Numbered from the stretch's first letter, positions 35,175 through 46,807 are shown. The stretch is 64,000 bases of DNA from Leptospira wolbachii serovar Codice str. CDC (GCF_000332515.2 NZ_AOGZ02000014.1:2372001-2436000); one strand, 5' to 3'. Program-made: numbers and translations. The notes: a model not told the origin generated them from the letters alone.

Positions 35175-36650
35175 ATGACCCAAGCTACTCTTACACAAGC
35201 CCCTACCACTGGAAAGGCTGTGATCCAAACAAAAAGTTTTACTCCATCCGATATTGACCGTATTTTCAAAGCGCAGAAGACAAAGGCTTTGGAACTTCGA
35301 TTGTCGAATTTCAAAACTCGAATTATAAAACTAAAGAAGCTGAAAGACGCTGTCCTTAAATACCAAAAAGAGATCCAAATAGCCCTCCATTCTGATTTTA
35401 AAAAATCGGCCGGAGAAGTAGACATTACAGAAATTCTTCCTACCATTGCCGAAATCAATGATGCTATTCGTCATGTAAAACATTGGATGCGCCCAAAAAA
35501 CGTAATGACACCACCCACTTTACTTGGTGCAACAAGTCGTATTGTTTATGAACCCAAAGGTGTTTGTCTCATCATTGCTCCCTGGAACTATCCATTTCAC
35601 CTAGCGATTGCCCCTTTAGCAGCTGCGATTGCTGCGGGTAATACTGTGATGTTGAAACCGTCTGAGTTTACTCCACACACTGCAGATGTCATCAAAGCAA
35701 TGTTAAGCGAAGTATTCTCTGAAGAAGAAGTTGCTGTATTTGAAGGTGATGTAGCTGTTGCCACGGCGCTTTTAGAAGTGCCTTTTGATCATATCTTTTT
35801 TACGGGCTCCACTCCTGTGGGTAAAATTGTTATGGCTGCTGCCGCAAAAAATCTCACAAGTGTAACGTTAGAGTTAGGTGGAAAGTCGCCTTCTATTGTT
35901 GCAGAAGATGCAGACTTAAAAGTTGCAGCGGAGAGGATCATGTGGGGAAAATTTCTAAATGCAGGACAAACCTGTGTGGCCCCCGATTATCTTTTGATTC
36001 CTGAATCCAAAGTAGATGAATTTGTAAAAAATGCCAAAGAAACAACAGAAAGTTTCTTTAAATCCAAACCTGAGAATTTTACTGCAAGTCCAGATTTTTG
36101 TAGGATCGTAAATGCAAAGAACTTTGGAAGAGTGTCTTCTTATGTAGAAGATGCGGTGAAAAAAGGTGCAAAAATTGCGTATGGTGGAGAAACAAGAAGT
36201 TCTGATAACTTTATTTCACCAACCATTCTTACGAATGTGTCTTTAGATGCTCGTATAATGGAAGACGAGATTTTTGGGCCACTCCTTCCTATTGTCACCT
36301 ACAAAACTTTAGATGAAGCCATCCACATCATCAACGAAAGACCAAAACCATTGGCCTTGTATATTTTCACAAAAAAGAGAAGTACTTCTAAATATGTGAT
36401 TCGTAGAACAAGTTCCGGTGGGGCAGTAATCAATGATGTAATTCTTCATTTAGTGAATCCAAACCTTCCTTTCGGTGGAGTGAACCATTCTGGGCATGGT
36501 AGTTACCATGGTATTTTTGGCTTCAAAACCTTTTCGCACGAAAGATCTGTTTTGCAAACTCCTAAGGCATCTATTGCTAAATTGATGTATCCACCTTACT
36601 CTAGTTTTGTGAGATTGATGGTGAAGTTAACCACTAAATTTTTCGTTTAG
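35175..36650 (+). CDS. Aldehyde dehydrogenase, ALDH3-like
   Basis: A 491-residue NAD(P)-dependent enzyme that oxidises aldehydes, perhaps fatty aldehydes, to acids. The core motifs are present: [16 protein letters not shown], the Rossmann [27 protein letters not shown] (catalytic Glu) and [12 protein letters not shown] (catalytic Cys). The C-terminal [14 protein letters not shown] block and a final hydrophobic, basic tail ([19 protein letters not shown]) match class 3 ALDHs, some of which attach to membranes. The ATG follows GGAG. It stands alone between the cyclase pair and the hemerythrin gene. Confidence 0.92.
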   Translation: MTQATLTQAPTTGKAVIQTKSFTPSDIDRIFKAQKTKALELRLSNFKTRIIKLKKLKDAVLKYQKEIQIALHSDFKKSAGEVDITEILPTIAEINDAIRHVKHWMRPKNVMTPPTLLGATSRIVYEPKGVCLIIAPWNYPFHLAIAPLAAAIAAGNTVMLKPSEFTPHTADVIKAMLSEVFSEEEVAVFEGDVAVATALLEVPFDHIFFTGSTPVGKIVMAAAAKNLTSVTLELGGKSPSIVAEDADLKVAAERIMWGKFLNAGQTCVAPDYLLIPESKVDEFVKNAKETTESFFKSKPENFTASPDFCRIVNAKNFGRVSSYVEDAVKKGAKIAYGGETRSSDNFISPTILTNVSLDARIMEDEIFGPLLPIVTYKTLDEAIHIINERPKPLALYIFTKKRSTSKYVIRRTSSGGAVINDVILHLVNPNLPFGGVNHSGHGSYHGIFGFKTFSHERSVLQTPKASIAKLMYPPYSSFVRLMVKLTTKFFV

Positions 36651-36672
36651 TCTAATTTCGCTTAAAGATGAT

Positions 36673-36699
36673 ACACTCCTGGGAAATACTCGGGAGTGT
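36673..36699 (+). terminator. Hairpin after the aldehyde dehydrogenase gene
   Basis: ACACTCC and GGAGTGT pair (7 bp) around a 13-base loop, 23 bases past the stop. There is no clear T-run, so it is a weak candidate for Rho-independent ending. Confidence 0.4.
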
Positions 36700-36770
36700 T
36701 CCTCATGAAATCGCTACGAAATCTCAGTAATTTGTATCCCTTTATCAATATTCCTGTTTTTTAGAAAGTA

Positions 36771-36784
36771 CTGATAAATATCAA
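36771..36784 (+). promoter_or_regulatory. Candidate FNR/DNR-type operator before the bacteriohemerythrin gene
   Basis: CTGATAAATATCAA matches TTGAT-N4-ATCAA at nine of ten conserved positions. Its centre is 63 bp before the ATG, almost the same distance as at norC. A convincing -10 box at the expected class II distance is not seen (GTGACA), so control is plausible but weaker than at norC. Confidence 0.5.
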
Positions 36785-36840
36785 TTCCTAAAATGATTCT
36801 AATTCAGTGACATCGCACTCGTGATTATTTTTGTGGAACT

Positions 36841-37944
36841 ATGCAAAAGGATTACTCCGCACATTTAGATTCCTTAAGAATCACATGGTTAAGTGAACCT
36901 TTCCATCTGGGAATTCCCATTATTGACTTGCAACATGTTTGGTTGGTCCATATCATTCTAGAACTAGAAGAAACCATTGTTGCTTCCGAAAAAGAGGGGT
37001 CTGATGTTGATGTTCATTCGTCCTTTCGAAAAGCTTTGGATTATGTGGCAGAACATTTTGCATTAGAAGAAGATATCCTCGAACATTTTAACTATCCTAA
37101 GTTTTCTGAACATATACAAGGCCATCGCAAATTTGTAGAGAGGTTAACGGAAAAATATTACGAAGCAAAAAATAACCAAATGGCGGCTTTGGGTATTTTA
37201 CAAATTCTTAAAAAATGGCTATTCCAACATATTTTACATGATGATACGGATTATGCTGAGTTCTTTAAAGCAAGTGGTATAGATTTAAAGTCTTACTGTA
37301 ATGAAATTTTAAAGTCTGGTAAGTATCCGATTTCAAAAGAACAACTTTTGATTTACCAAAACATCATTCAAATGGATACAACACATATTTCACTTCACGA
37401 ACAATCCATTGATACAATTCAGGAAATCAGAAACATTTGGAAAACATATAATCTTTCTACCGGAATTCCTATCATCGATTTACAACATATCTGGCTTTTG
37501 AAAATGATTGTTGAATTGGATCATTCACTGAAGTTAGGTGATGGGGCTAGCGACACCTTCCATAAGGTCATAACCGCAGCAATTGAATATACAAAAGACC
37601 ATTTCGGTGTGGAAGATAAAATCATGCGTTACTTCCGATATACCGATGTGGTAAACCACATGAACCAACACAAACGGTTTATTGATTTTATCAAAACAAG
37701 AAACGATGAATTTAAATTAGGAAATCCGAGGGCTGGATTGCATTTGGTTCAAGATTTAAGAAATTGGCTTTTGTCCCATATTGCCCTTGAGGATAAAAAA
37801 ATTGGTCTGGCCTTTGAATCTCGAGTCAGAGAACTTTCCGAGTTTACTAAAAAACTTCACCAAACTGGCGAAATTAGCATCTCTCGGGAGCAAAAAAACC
37901 TATATAAACTGGTAATGCAATCGGCTCCTGACCCACTCGAATAA
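36841..37944 (+). CDS. Tandem bacteriohemerythrin (two diiron domains)
   Basis: A 367-residue soluble protein with two hemerythrin domains, each binding a non-haem diiron site that can bind O2 or NO. Domain 1: H32, H72-x3-E76, H91-x3-H95, H130-x4-D135. Domain 2: H216, H254-x3-E258, H273-x3-H277, H313-x4-D318. Both have the complete ligand set, and each begins with G-I-P-I-I-D-L-Q-H. A linker of about 60 residues joins them, and the C-terminal EISISREQKNLY resembles the linker YPISKEQLLIY, which supports duplication. A near-perfect FNR-type site precedes the gene, so an NO-related role is likely, though oxygen handling is possible. Confidence 0.92.
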   Translation: MQKDYSAHLDSLRITWLSEPFHLGIPIIDLQHVWLVHIILELEETIVASEKEGSDVDVHSSFRKALDYVAEHFALEEDILEHFNYPKFSEHIQGHRKFVERLTEKYYEAKNNQMAALGILQILKKWLFQHILHDDTDYAEFFKASGIDLKSYCNEILKSGKYPISKEQLLIYQNIIQMDTTHISLHEQSIDTIQEIRNIWKTYNLSTGIPIIDLQHIWLLKMIVELDHSLKLGDGASDTFHKVITAAIEYTKDHFGVEDKIMRYFRYTDVVNHMNQHKRFIDFIKTRNDEFKLGNPRAGLHLVQDLRNWLLSHIALEDKKIGLAFESRVRELSEFTKKLHQTGEISISREQKNLYKLVMQSAPDPLE

Positions 37945-38003
37945 TTTCTGTCGGAAATTGAATTGCCAGGTTGATTTTCCGGGAAAATCCTGTTTTCAAA
38001 CCC

Positions 38004-39467
38004 ATGGAATACGAAGTCATCATCGGTCTGGAAGTCCACGTCCAGCTCAACACTCTATCTAAAATTTTTTCTACGGCTACGAACGAATTCGGTGGTAGTC
38101 CCAATACTCATATTTCAACACTTTGTGTGGCGTTACCCGGCACATTGCCTGTGTTAAACGAAGTGGTTCTTGAAAAAGCCGTTCGGGCCGGTGTTGCTCT
38201 TGGATGTGAAATCACACGTTTTACAAAATTTGATCGTAAAAATTATTTTTACCCTGATTTACCCAAAGGGTACCAAATTTCCCAATTTGATAAACCTTAT
38301 GCAACACAAGGTGGAATCCATATTAAACTAAAAGGGGAAACGGAAGAAAAGTTCATTCCCCTCACAAGGATCCACATGGAAGAGGATGCAGGAAAATTAA
38401 TCCATTCTCATGATCCATCAATTAACAGATCTTATGTAGATTACAATCGTGCGGGAACTCCCCTCATTGAGATCGTTTCGGAACCTGATTTGCGTTCTTC
38501 TGATGAAGCTTACGTTTATTTAAATGAACTAAAGACAATATTACGATACATTCAAGTATCGGATTGTAATATGGAAGAAGGTTCACTACGTTGTGATGCT
38601 AACGTATCCATTCGACCTAAAGGAGAAAAAGGATTTCGAACTCGTGTAGAAATCAAAAACCTCAACTCCTTTAAAGCCGTAAAACAAGCGATAGACTATG
38701 AAATTGAATGGCAAAAAGATGTTTATTCGCGCGGTGAATCATTTCGTCAGATGACAAAACTTTGGGATGCTACTTTACTCAAAACCATTCCTATGCGTTC
38801 CAAGGAAATGAGTCATGACTACCGTTACTTTCCAGAACCGGATTTACCTACCATTCAAATTTCTGATTCTTTTATTGAAGACATTCGTAAAACATTACCT
38901 GAACTTCCCAGACAAAAAAAAGAAAGATACAAAACAGAACTGGGACTTCCCGATTATGATGCCGAAGTACTCACAAGCGAACGTGAGATCGCAGAATACT
39001 TTGAACAAGCTCTTCTTGTTTCGGGGGATGCAAAAAAAACATCCAACTGGGTAAAGGATGAAATTCTAGGTATTGTTAACAAAGAAAACATTTCCATTCA
39101 GGATTTTGCCATCGACCCTTTGCGTATTGGTAAACTTGTGAAACTCATCAATTCAGGAGAGATCACAGGTAAGATCGCAAAATCTATCTTTGAAGATATG
39201 TTAACTACAAAAGACCAACCGGAAGCCATTGTGGAATCAAAAGGTTTAAAAGTAGTTCGGGATGACAAAGCATTAGAAGAAATTGTGATTCGTGTGATTG
39301 CATCCCAACCAGAATCAGTAGAGGGTTGGAAAAATGGAAAAGACAGAGTGCTTGGAGCTATTGTTGGTGGTGTGATGAAAGAAACCAAAGGCAAGGCAGA
39401 TCCAAAACTTGTGAATGATTTGATTCTTGCTAAGTTGGGTCCACTCGGCGAAAAAAAGAAGGTATAG
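38004..39467 (+). CDS. gatB: Asp-tRNA(Asn)/Glu-tRNA(Gln) amidotransferase subunit B
   Basis: A 487-residue subunit of the GatCAB complex, which turns Glu-tRNA(Gln) or Asp-tRNA(Asn) into the amide forms. Typical sequence: [72 protein letters not shown] and [15 protein letters not shown]; the C-terminal YqeY-like domain ends near [17 protein letters not shown] use the ATG before EYEVII; the frame is open 11 codons earlier but that part is not conserved. gatA and gatC are not adjacent. Confidence 0.97.
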   Translation: MEYEVIIGLEVHVQLNTLSKIFSTATNEFGGSPNTHISTLCVALPGTLPVLNEVVLEKAVRAGVALGCEITRFTKFDRKNYFYPDLPKGYQISQFDKPYATQGGIHIKLKGETEEKFIPLTRIHMEEDAGKLIHSHDPSINRSYVDYNRAGTPLIEIVSEPDLRSSDEAYVYLNELKTILRYIQVSDCNMEEGSLRCDANVSIRPKGEKGFRTRVEIKNLNSFKAVKQAIDYEIEWQKDVYSRGESFRQMTKLWDATLLKTIPMRSKEMSHDYRYFPEPDLPTIQISDSFIEDIRKTLPELPRQKKERYKTELGLPDYDAEVLTSEREIAEYFEQALLVSGDAKKTSNWVKDEILGIVNKENISIQDFAIDPLRIGKLVKLINSGEITGKIAKSIFEDMLTTKDQPEAIVESKGLKVVRDDKALEEIVIRVIASQPESVEGWKNGKDRVLGAIVGGVMKETKGKADPKLVNDLILAKLGPLGEKKKV

Positions 39468-39500
39468 TCTTTCTGCAATTGCAAAGTCTAGATAAGGATA

Positions 39501-39529
39501 GGCAGAGGAATTAACGGAATCTCTCTGCC
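39501..39529. terminator. Hairpin between convergent gatB and cobC
   Basis: GGCAGAG and CTCTGCC form a 7-bp stem with a 15-base loop that has further internal pairing (GGAATT). It sits midway between two convergent stops, as bidirectional terminators do. T-runs on either side are short. Confidence 0.4.
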
Positions 39530-39541
39530 GTTTAGCGAGTA

Positions 39542-40135
39542 TTAGACGATCTCTATTTTGTGTACGGATCCGAAGTCCACAGGAGATTTGAAGGCTTCTT
39601 CATAGGGAGTTCCGAATTGTTTACAAAGAGCAGCTCGGATCGGCCCTGAGTGGCAAACAACAATCAAAGAAGAAAGTAATCTATCGTTTGATTTTTCCCA
39701 TTCTGTTCTTAAAAGGCCACCTTCTTCCCAATCTTCTATAAAAGCATTCACACGACTGATCAGATCTGTAAAGGCTTCTCCACCAGGAGTCTTCGCATTC
39801 ACGAAGTCTTTCATCCAAGGGATCGTTTCTTTTCTTGGAATCTCTTCCCAGAGTTTTCCATCCCAATCTCCAAAATTCATTTCCCACAAACGTTCGTCAG
39901 TTGGTATTAAAGAATGATCAGTCGTTGTGAGGTTGTATTTGGATAAGAGGGCAGAAGATAGTTTTAGAGCCCTGGGTGCCGGACTTGAAAGGAAATGGTC
40001 AAAATTTGGTGGTAAATGGGGAAAGGTGGAATCCGCTGTATCTTCCACTGGATATTTGAGAGGGAAGTCGGTTCGGCCATAACAAGTCCCTTTGGGAGCA
40101 ATCGTTTCTGGATGGCGAATTAAATAGAGGTCCAT
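39542..40135 (-). CDS. cobC: Histidine phosphatase, probable alpha-ribazole-5'-phosphate phosphatase CobC
   Basis: A 197-residue histidine phosphatase (phosphoglycerate-mutase fold). RHPE after MDLYLI replaces the usual RHG(E/Q) and carries the catalytic His; [21 protein letters not shown] (Arg) and VCHSGPIRA (second His) follow. CobC removes the phosphate from alpha-ribazole-5'-phosphate or from cobalamin-phosphate. The operon neighbours cobS and cobT make this role likely. I chose the ATG at MDLYLIRH; it overlaps the end of cobS by 16 bp. Confidence 0.8.
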   Translation of the reverse strand: MDLYLIRHPETIAPKGTCYGRTDFPLKYPVEDTADSTFPHLPPNFDHFLSSPAPRALKLSSALLSKYNLTTTDHSLIPTDERLWEMNFGDWDGKLWEEIPRKETIPWMKDFVNAKTPGGEAFTDLISRVNAFIEDWEEGGLLRTEWEKSNDRLLSSLIVVCHSGPIRAALCKQFGTPYEEAFKSPVDFGSVHKIEIV

Positions 40136-40941
40136 ATAAAGACTCCCGAAATCCAGATACAGGTTTCGACTACTTGTTGGACTGCTCCCAAACAGTCTCC
40201 TGTAAATCCGCCAATCCAACGTTTCATCAGAGAATACATATAATATAGACTAGGAATGATAAGAATCAAACTTAAGAAAAAATTTGGATGTTTGTATGAT
40301 AGCCATAGAAAAGGAAGAAGTCCTGCAAGGCTTGCGAAGAAAGTCTGTCGCCAAGTAATTTCTTTCGCCATTGGTTTTGCATAACCTTCTTCTTTGGCAT
40401 AGGGAAGGAGTTTCATCATAAGGACTGAGAAGAATCTGCTCAAACTATGGGCTGAAACAAAGTACAACCAAATGGTGGTTAGCTGATAATTCCAGGCAAA
40501 TGAGAAATGGTTCAAGCGAAATCCTGTGACTGCGAGGGATCCGGAGGCTCCTAAAATTTTTAGAACGAGTAGTAGGGAGATCCCAGCAGCTCCAAAACTG
40601 CCAACACGACTGTCCTTCATAATCCGAAGGATGTCTTCTCTCTTCCAACCTCCTCCAATCCCATCGCAAAAATCAGAAAAACCATCTTCATGAAAGGCAC
40701 CCGTTAGGATTAATAAAAATCCTAAGGAGATCACAAATGCAATACTGGGACCAAAAAACAATTGGAAAATAATGTAAACAAACCATTGTAAGGTTCCGAG
40801 CATTATTCCGACAGTCGGTGAATACTTGATTGATTTATGTAACCATTCTTCTTGAAAACCAATCCACCGAGGAGAGGGAATTCTCGAAAGAAATGACAAG
40901 CAAACAAAGAATAGGCGAATTTCTCTCAATAAAAATTGCAT
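40120..40941 (-). CDS. cobS: Adenosylcobinamide-GDP ribazoletransferase CobS
   Basis: A polytopic membrane enzyme of 273 residues that joins alpha-ribazole(-phosphate) to adenosylcobinamide-GDP and so finishes cobalamin. The CobS motifs are seen: [17 protein letters not shown] (Mg/substrate loop; usually HLDGLADxxDG), [12 protein letters not shown] and [10 protein letters not shown]. About seven helices. It lies 8 bp after cobT and overlaps cobC, so the three form one operon for the lower ligand. Confidence 0.94.
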   Translation of the reverse strand: MQFLLREIRLFFVCLSFLSRIPSPRWIGFQEEWLHKSIKYSPTVGIMLGTLQWFVYIIFQLFFGPSIAFVISLGFLLILTGAFHEDGFSDFCDGIGGGWKREDILRIMKDSRVGSFGAAGISLLLVLKILGASGSLAVTGFRLNHFSFAWNYQLTTIWLYFVSAHSLSRFFSVLMMKLLPYAKEEGYAKPMAKEITWRQTFFASLAGLLPFLWLSYKHPNFFLSLILIIPSLYYMYSLMKRWIGGFTGDCLGAVQQVVETCIWISGVFIWTSI

Positions 40942-40949
40942 ATAAAAAT

Positions 40950-42005
40950 TTATTGTGAATCCGAATTGCTAACACCAGCATCAGCAAATGACGCCATTTC
41001 ATTCAGAAATTTAACACTAAGTTCAATCAGTGGGTAAGCTGCAAGAGCACCGCTTCCCTCTCCTAAACGAAGATTGAGTCGAAGCAGGGGTTTTATTTTC
41101 CAATGTTCTAAAACCACAGTATGCCCTTCTTCTTCCGATAGATGTGAAAAAATGGCATAGTCTTTTACTGTCGGGTTCAGTGCAAAAGCAATCGCAAATG
41201 CTGCTGTTGAAATAAAACCATCTACAACAAATGTTTTTCTTTGTGTAGCCGCCCCAATCATGGCTCCGGCCATCATACCAATTTCAAATCCACCAAATTC
41301 GGAAAGTATTTCTAATGGATCTTTTAGTTTTCCCGTTCTTTGGAATGCTTCTGAAAGGATTTTGAATTTATTTTCTTTTCCGCTGTTATTTAGACCCGTA
41401 CCTCGTCCTACAAGTTTTCTTAGTGGAATGTCTGTTAGATGAGATAGAATGAGAGATGCCGCAGAAGTATTGCCAATACCCATCTCGCCGAATAAAAATA
41501 TATTCGTCGATTCGTATCTTGTTTCCTTTAAAAGCTCGATTCCACTTAAAATGGTTTCTTTAGCCTCTTCCAGTGACATAGCTTTTGATTTCAGAAAGTT
41601 GGAAGTTCCTTTTCGAATTTTTCTTTCAATTGGTTTGGTCACATTTTTATCCCAATCATGGTCTACTCCCGCATCCACAACTTCGACATCGATATGACTG
41701 TGTTTGGCGAAGACGTTGGCACAAGCTCCCCCTGATAGGAAGTTCAAAACCATCTGCCAGGTGACATCTTTGGGATATAAGGAGACAGGTTCTTCTGTGA
41801 TTCCATGATCTGCGGCAAAAAGAATGAGCTTTGGATTCTTTAACTCAGGAGAAAGGCTATTTTGGATTTCCGCCAATTGTAAGGCAATGGTTTCCAAATC
41901 GCCTAAGGAACCTAAAGGTTTGGTTTTATTGTCTATTTTGCTGCGGATGGAGCTTCGCAAAACATTGGTTACGGGAGAAATGGAGGGTAGGGAAAATGGT
42001 GACAT
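40950..42005 (-). CDS. cobT: Nicotinate-nucleotide-dimethylbenzimidazole phosphoribosyltransferase CobT
   Basis: A 351-residue enzyme that makes alpha-ribazole-5'-phosphate from nicotinate mononucleotide and dimethylbenzimidazole. Evidence: [13 protein letters not shown] near the start, [55 protein letters not shown] and the C-terminal [15 protein letters not shown] with the catalytic Glu. I use the ATG at [11 protein letters not shown] because the open frame further upstream (31 codons) runs into structured, G+C-rich leader DNA and has no CobT homology. Confidence 0.95.
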   Translation of the reverse strand: MSPFSLPSISPVTNVLRSSIRSKIDNKTKPLGSLGDLETIALQLAEIQNSLSPELKNPKLILFAADHGITEEPVSLYPKDVTWQMVLNFLSGGACANVFAKHSHIDVEVVDAGVDHDWDKNVTKPIERKIRKGTSNFLKSKAMSLEEAKETILSGIELLKETRYESTNIFLFGEMGIGNTSAASLILSHLTDIPLRKLVGRGTGLNNSGKENKFKILSEAFQRTGKLKDPLEILSEFGGFEIGMMAGAMIGAATQRKTFVVDGFISTAAFAIAFALNPTVKDYAIFSHLSEEEGHTVVLEHWKIKPLLRLNLRLGEGSGALAAYPLIELSVKFLNEMASFADAGVSNSDSQ

Positions 42006-42168
42006 AAACAAAACCAGTCTAACCAAGCCGGTCTCGGCTTCCATCGTTTTTGGGCTTGGACGGGGCAGGGAGGTTTGGGAATTGGCTATTTGGGCCAAAA
42101 AAAATCCGAAATCCTTCCCTTGGGGCGCTTTACGTAGGAACCCATCGGAGTTACTATGTCACCAAGCC
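42006..42168 (-). promoter_or_regulatory. Leader/intergenic region cobT-dnaE with alternative hairpins; possible cobalamin-responsive RNA
   Basis: This stretch is more G+C-rich than the rest of the window and lies between two divergent starts. On the strand transcribed into cobT, two exclusive pairings can form: AAGCCG/CGGCTT (42025-42040) and CCAAGCC/GGCTTGG (42023-42029 with 42053-42059). GCCGAGACCGGC vaguely resembles the B12 box (AGCCAGGAGACCTGCC) but the other parts of a cobalamin riboswitch were not found. It also holds the dnaE promoter. Low confidence. Confidence 0.3.
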
Positions 42169-45100
42169 ATGGAAGATTTCGCTCACCTTCATTTACATAC
42201 TACTTATTCCATGTTGGATGGGGCCATACGAATCAGCGATTTGATGAAACGTGTGAAGGAACTGGGTATGAGCTCTGTCGCCATCACAGACCATGGGAAC
42301 ATGTATGGAGCCATTGAGTTCTATAAAGAAGCGGTCAAACACGATGTCAAACCCATCATTGGCTGCGAGTTTTACGTAACACCTTCCCGTAGTGCCGAAA
42401 CCGAACTAGATGAAATCGCTGACGGTGGTGCTTATCATATCATCTTACTTTGTAAAAACGAAATTGGTTATAAAAATATCATAAAACTTGCAAGCCGATC
42501 CTTTACCGAAGGATTTTATCGCAAACCAAGGATTGATTATGATTTATTGGAGAGGTATAGCGAGGGACTTGTTTGTTTAACTGCTTGTCTTGCAGGTGAA
42601 GTCAACCGAAAGATTTTAGAAGGCAAAGCAGATAAAGCGTATGCGTTAGCTGGTCGTTTACATGAAATTTTTCGTAAAGAAGATTTTTATTTAGAAATCC
42701 AAGACCATGGAATTCCTGAACAACGCATTGTTGCAGAAGCCGTTATGGGATTTTCAAAACGCACAGGCATTCCCCTTGTGCTCACAAATGATTCTCACTT
42801 TCTTACTAAGGATGATAGAGAGGCCCAAGACATCTTACTTCGCATCGGAATGCGTAAAAACATTGATGATGAAATGCGTTTTGGATTCAACGAAAACTTT
42901 TATGTAAAGTCGCCTGCGGAAATGATCAGCATTTTCCCTGATCATAAAGATGCCTTTTATAATACATTAGCCATTCGTGACAAATGTTCCCTTAATTTCC
43001 AATTTGGAAATCCGCTACTTCCTCCTTTTGAAGTCCCTGCTGGTTTTGATACAGATAGTTATTTAGAAAAACTAGTTTGGGAAGGTATCAAGGAAAAATA
43101 CCAAGATATAACGCCCGTTGTACGCGAAAGAACGGAATATGAAATGCAAACCATTCGCAATATGCATTTTGCAGGATATTTTCTTATTGTTCAGGATTAT
43201 ATAAACTTTGCTAGGCGAGCGGGAATTCCAGTAGGACCGGGACGAGGGTCTGCTGCCGGATCTATCATTGCATTTGCATTAGGCATTACTAATGTCGACC
43301 CCATACGATACAATCTCCTCTTTGAACGATTTCTCAATCCCGATAGAAAGGATATGCCAGATATCGATACCGACTTTTGTGTGGAAAGACGAGAGGAAGT
43401 GATTAATTATATCAAACATAAATATGGTGAGAACCGAGTAGGGCAAATCATCACTTTTGGATCTCTTGCTGCAAAAGCGGCGATCAAAGACGTGGCTCGC
43501 GTATTTAATGTTCCATTTTCTGAAGTGAATGAGATGAGTAAACTTTTCCCCAAAAAACTGGGAATCACCATTCAGGAAGCCGTTGATACATCGAAAGATC
43601 TACGTGACATTGCAGAAAAATCAGATTTAAACAAAAAAGTTTTTTATATTGCTCAAAAACTGGAAGGTAACTACCGTCAGGTGGGACGTCATGCGGCAGG
43701 TGTTGTTATTGCCCCTACGGCTCTAGAAGAAATTGTTCCTTTATCCACGGTCAGTGAACCTGGTAGAGATGGTCGATCCATAGTCACCCAATACGACAAA
43801 AATATGTCTGAACAAGTGGGACTTATCAAGATGGATATCTTAGGTTTAAAAAACTTAACTACCATCCATCATGCAACAAAACTCATTGAAAAACGTCATG
43901 GTGTTTTACTCGACCTAGATAAAATTCCTTTAGATGATGCGGCCACATTTAGTTTACTACGAAAAGCAAATGTCCTTGGAATATTCCAGTTGGATTCTTC
44001 TTCCGGGATTCGTGATCTTTTTGCTAAGGCCCAAGTGCAAAAATTCGAAGAGATCGCCGCCTTACTTGCGTTATATAGGCCAGGTCCAATGGGATCGGGA
44101 ATGTTGGACGATTATTTAGATCGTAAAAACGGGAAAAAGAAAGTAGTTTTCCCTCATGAAAGTTTAGCTGAAGTGTTAGGTGAAACCTACGGTGTGGTCG
44201 TATACCAAGAGCAAGTAATGGGTATCTCCCGGATTATGGGTGGATATTCCGTGGGAGACTCGGATGTTCTTCGTAAGGCGATGGCCAAAAAAGATAAATC
44301 GAAACTCCCTGCCTTAAAAGAAAAATTTGTAAAAGGTGCCATCGAAAAAAAGATCAATGAAAAACTAGCCATTGAACTATTTGAACAATTAGAAAAATTT
44401 GGTGAGTATGGATTTAACAAATCTCACTCTGTTGCTTATGCCTTTGTTACTTATCAAACAGCTTATTTAAAAGCAAATTATTCCATTGAATACCTAACCG
44501 CTCTTTTATCAGGAGACCATTCCAAAATTACTGATGTAGTGAAATACATCAACAATGCCAAAGAAATGGGAATCAGAATTTTAGGTCCCGATGTCAAGGA
44601 GTCGGGAATATCCTTTGAAATCACCGATGATAAAACAGTTCGATTTGGGCTTTCTTCCATCAAGGGTGTGGGGGAACTTGCCGCAGAAAACATCATTTCC
44701 AATCGTAATTCTATGGGTGGGTACAACCAACTCGGAGACTTTACAAAGAAGTTAGATACAAGACTTGCAAACAAAAAAGTACTGGAGTCATTAGCGCAAG
44801 GCGGTGCCTTCGATTCTTTCGGTTACTCGAGAAAAACAATTTCTGAATCTACAGATATCATTCTTAACTATGCTAACAAAAAACAAGCGGAAGAAAAGGA
44901 AGGCCAATTTTCTTTGTTTGGTGGTGTCAATGGCGGTGGAGAAGAAAATCTAAATCTTCCCAAAGATGGAATTGAATGGAATGGAGATGAATTACTTCGC
45001 AAAGAAAAAGAAACAACGGGTTTATACCTTTCTGGCCACCCACTCGATAAATTTACGGAGCAATTAAAAACATTAAAACCAACAACAATTGAAAACTTGG

Positions 45101-45666
45101 AAGAAATTCGACCTAAATCCAAGGTAGAAATTGCAGGGGTTCTTTCCAAAAAAGTGGTGAAACTCACTAAGAAAAAAGAAGAGTTTGTCAACTTTATGAT
45201 CGAGGACCAAACCGGTGAAATCGAATGTGTTGCCTTTCCAAAAACTTATGCAGAATACAAACATCTATTTACTGAAGACAACACAGTCTTTATCCGTGGA
45301 ATTTTGGAACGTCTGGATGCCGATGAATCAGAATTAAAAGGTCAAATCATAGTTAATAAACTTGAAGAACTAAATTCTGTTACCATTGAAAAGAAAATGG
45401 AAAAAACACTCCATTTAACAATCAATATGTTAGAAGAAAAAAATCGAGATGTGATTTTAAAACTCCAAGACATTTTATCAGTTCATCGTGGTGCATCCTC
45501 TGTTTTCTTTCATTTAGTGGGTAACGGTGATGAGAAAAAAGTGATTCGTGCTCATGATCATTTTTCCATCGAAATTACATCGGATCTGATGAAAATGTTA
45601 ACAGACATTCTAGGAAAAGGTGCGGTTCGTTATACGGTGGGTGAAGAAGTGAGAGTTTTCGGATAA
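42169..45666 (+). CDS. dnaE: DNA polymerase III subunit alpha
   Basis: The 1165-residue replicative polymerase subunit (E. coli has 1160). The N-terminal PHP domain has [16 protein letters not shown] and [14 protein letters not shown]. The polymerase active site has D398, D400 and D402 in MPDIDTDF, close to E. coli D401/D403. [19 protein letters not shown] and [20 protein letters not shown] are further Pol III blocks. A helix-hairpin-helix ([14 protein letters not shown]) and an OB-fold ([21 protein letters not shown]) follow. The ATG was chosen because residues after it match the DnaE start; the open frame continues upstream without homology. Confidence 0.98.
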   Translation: MEDFAHLHLHTTYSMLDGAIRISDLMKRVKELGMSSVAITDHGNMYGAIEFYKEAVKHDVKPIIGCEFYVTPSRSAETELDEIADGGAYHIILLCKNEIGYKNIIKLASRSFTEGFYRKPRIDYDLLERYSEGLVCLTACLAGEVNRKILEGKADKAYALAGRLHEIFRKEDFYLEIQDHGIPEQRIVAEAVMGFSKRTGIPLVLTNDSHFLTKDDREAQDILLRIGMRKNIDDEMRFGFNENFYVKSPAEMISIFPDHKDAFYNTLAIRDKCSLNFQFGNPLLPPFEVPAGFDTDSYLEKLVWEGIKEKYQDITPVVRERTEYEMQTIRNMHFAGYFLIVQDYINFARRAGIPVGPGRGSAAGSIIAFALGITNVDPIRYNLLFERFLNPDRKDMPDIDTDFCVERREEVINYIKHKYGENRVGQIITFGSLAAKAAIKDVARVFNVPFSEVNEMSKLFPKKLGITIQEAVDTSKDLRDIAEKSDLNKKVFYIAQKLEGNYRQVGRHAAGVVIAPTALEEIVPLSTVSEPGRDGRSIVTQYDKNMSEQVGLIKMDILGLKNLTTIHHATKLIEKRHGVLLDLDKIPLDDAATFSLLRKANVLGIFQLDSSSGIRDLFAKAQVQKFEEIAALLALYRPGPMGSGMLDDYLDRKNGKKKVVFPHESLAEVLGETYGVVVYQEQVMGISRIMGGYSVGDSDVLRKAMAKKDKSKLPALKEKFVKGAIEKKINEKLAIELFEQLEKFGEYGFNKSHSVAYAFVTYQTAYLKANYSIEYLTALLSGDHSKITDVVKYINNAKEMGIRILGPDVKESGISFEITDDKTVRFGLSSIKGVGELAAENIISNRNSMGGYNQLGDFTKKLDTRLANKKVLESLAQGGAFDSFGYSRKTISESTDIILNYANKKQAEEKEGQFSLFGGVNGGGEENLNLPKDGIEWNGDELLRKEKETTGLYLSGHPLDKFTEQLKTLKPTTIENLEEIRPKSKVEIAGVLSKKVVKLTKKKEEFVNFMIEDQTGEIECVAFPKTYAEYKHLFTEDNTVFIRGILERLDADESELKGQIIVNKLEELNSVTIEKKMEKTLHLTINMLEEKNRDVILKLQDILSVHRGASSVFFHLVGNGDEKKVIRAHDHFSIEITSDLMKMLTDILGKGAVRYTVGEEVRVFG

Positions 45667-45671
45667 AGTTT

Positions 45672-46772
45672 GTGGAAACTACTTCTCTTTCCTTAACTTT
45701 ATTATTAGAGTTTCTTTGGATGGGTTCAGGGTCAATATTTTGTTTGATTTGGTCGCTCTCCAATTTAATTCGCAATCGTAGTCATTCAGGATTTGTTTGG
45801 TCTTTTATTTTATTTTCCACTGGGCTTTGGTTACTCACCGGTGCTTTTATGTTCACTGGTTTTTATACCTACCTTCCTTCCATCGCATTGATCCATATAC
45901 CTTTCGTTTTTTTATCTTCTACATTGCTCTATCTATATTTAGAATATTTGTTTTTGGAAAAACCCATCCAAGTCAAGGTATACCATTTTTTTCCCGCCCT
46001 TGTATCCATTCTTTTTTTGATTCCCTTCTATTCGGGAACGAATAGAGAACGATTAGAAATTTTAGAACTTTTGGGTAGAACAGAATATGGTTCCATCATA
46101 GTAGGTCTAAACTTCGGCATTAAAGTTTCGATTTTGTTTTCAGTGGGAATATTTCTTATCAAAGAATGGATTCCAAATGTTCGGTTATCCGTTTTCTTTA
46201 CAAAAAAAGCCATCTATTCTCTAGTATTTATCCTTCTTATTTGGATCGACTTGTTACTCGGAAGTATCGGGTTTACATTTCAAATTGCTTTTTTTCGTAA
46301 ACTCAGTGCTTATCTTTTGCCAGTTCTTATGTATTTTTATTATTTTACTCGGGAACTTTGTACTCCTTTTGTGAGTGATGTCCGAGATAGTATCCAAAGA
46401 AATAAATACGAAAAATCTAAGCTGGTATCGGTTCAATTAGAAACCATCGATCAAAAGTTATATGAACTGATGCGAGAAAAGATTTTTTGTGATGAAGATC
46501 TTAGCCTTTCTAAATTGGCTGAGATGGCAGAAGTCAAATCTGGTCAACTTTCGGAATACTTTCATAAACGGTATGGGTTTGGATTCTACCAGTACATCAA
46601 TCAATACAGGATCGATGAGGCAAAACGTTTGTTATTGGAACCAGAAGAAAGGTCCATTCTTTCAATTGCTGATGCCGTTGGATTCAATTCTAAATCAACC
46701 TTCAATCGAGTTTTTTTAGAAACGGTCGGCACCACCCCTTCCGAATTTCGTAAACAATCAAAATCTAATTAA
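45672..46772 (+). CDS. Membrane-bound AraC family transcriptional regulator
   Basis: A 366-residue protein with about seven N-terminal hydrophobic helices (residues 5-230) and a C-terminal AraC-type DNA-binding domain (about 265-362). The latter has two HTH motifs: LSLSKLAEMAEVKSGQLSEYF and ILSIADAVGFNSKSTFNRVFLE, then the family ending TTPSEFRK. The 7TM-AraC layout is common in Leptospira and suggests a membrane signal acting on transcription close to the membrane. The start is GTG five bases after the dnaE stop. The ligand and targets are unknown; the acyl-CoA ligase gene next to it is a candidate. Confidence 0.88.
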   Translation: METTSLSLTLLLEFLWMGSGSIFCLIWSLSNLIRNRSHSGFVWSFILFSTGLWLLTGAFMFTGFYTYLPSIALIHIPFVFLSSTLLYLYLEYLFLEKPIQVKVYHFFPALVSILFLIPFYSGTNRERLEILELLGRTEYGSIIVGLNFGIKVSILFSVGIFLIKEWIPNVRLSVFFTKKAIYSLVFILLIWIDLLLGSIGFTFQIAFFRKLSAYLLPVLMYFYYFTRELCTPFVSDVRDSIQRNKYEKSKLVSVQLETIDQKLYELMREKIFCDEDLSLSKLAEMAEVKSGQLSEYFHKRYGFGFYQYINQYRIDEAKRLLLEPEERSILSIADAVGFNSKSTFNRVFLETVGTTPSEFRKQSKSN

Positions 46773-46807
46773 ATCCACGTCTCAAAGAATTCTCCAAGAC
46801 GACAGTT

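Noticed and set aside
41824..42168. N-terminal extension of DnaE (115 codons)
   Set aside because: The open frame continues upstream of the DnaE start but overlaps cobT on the other strand and has no PHP-domain similarity; the ATG before [13 protein letters not shown] is the conserved start.
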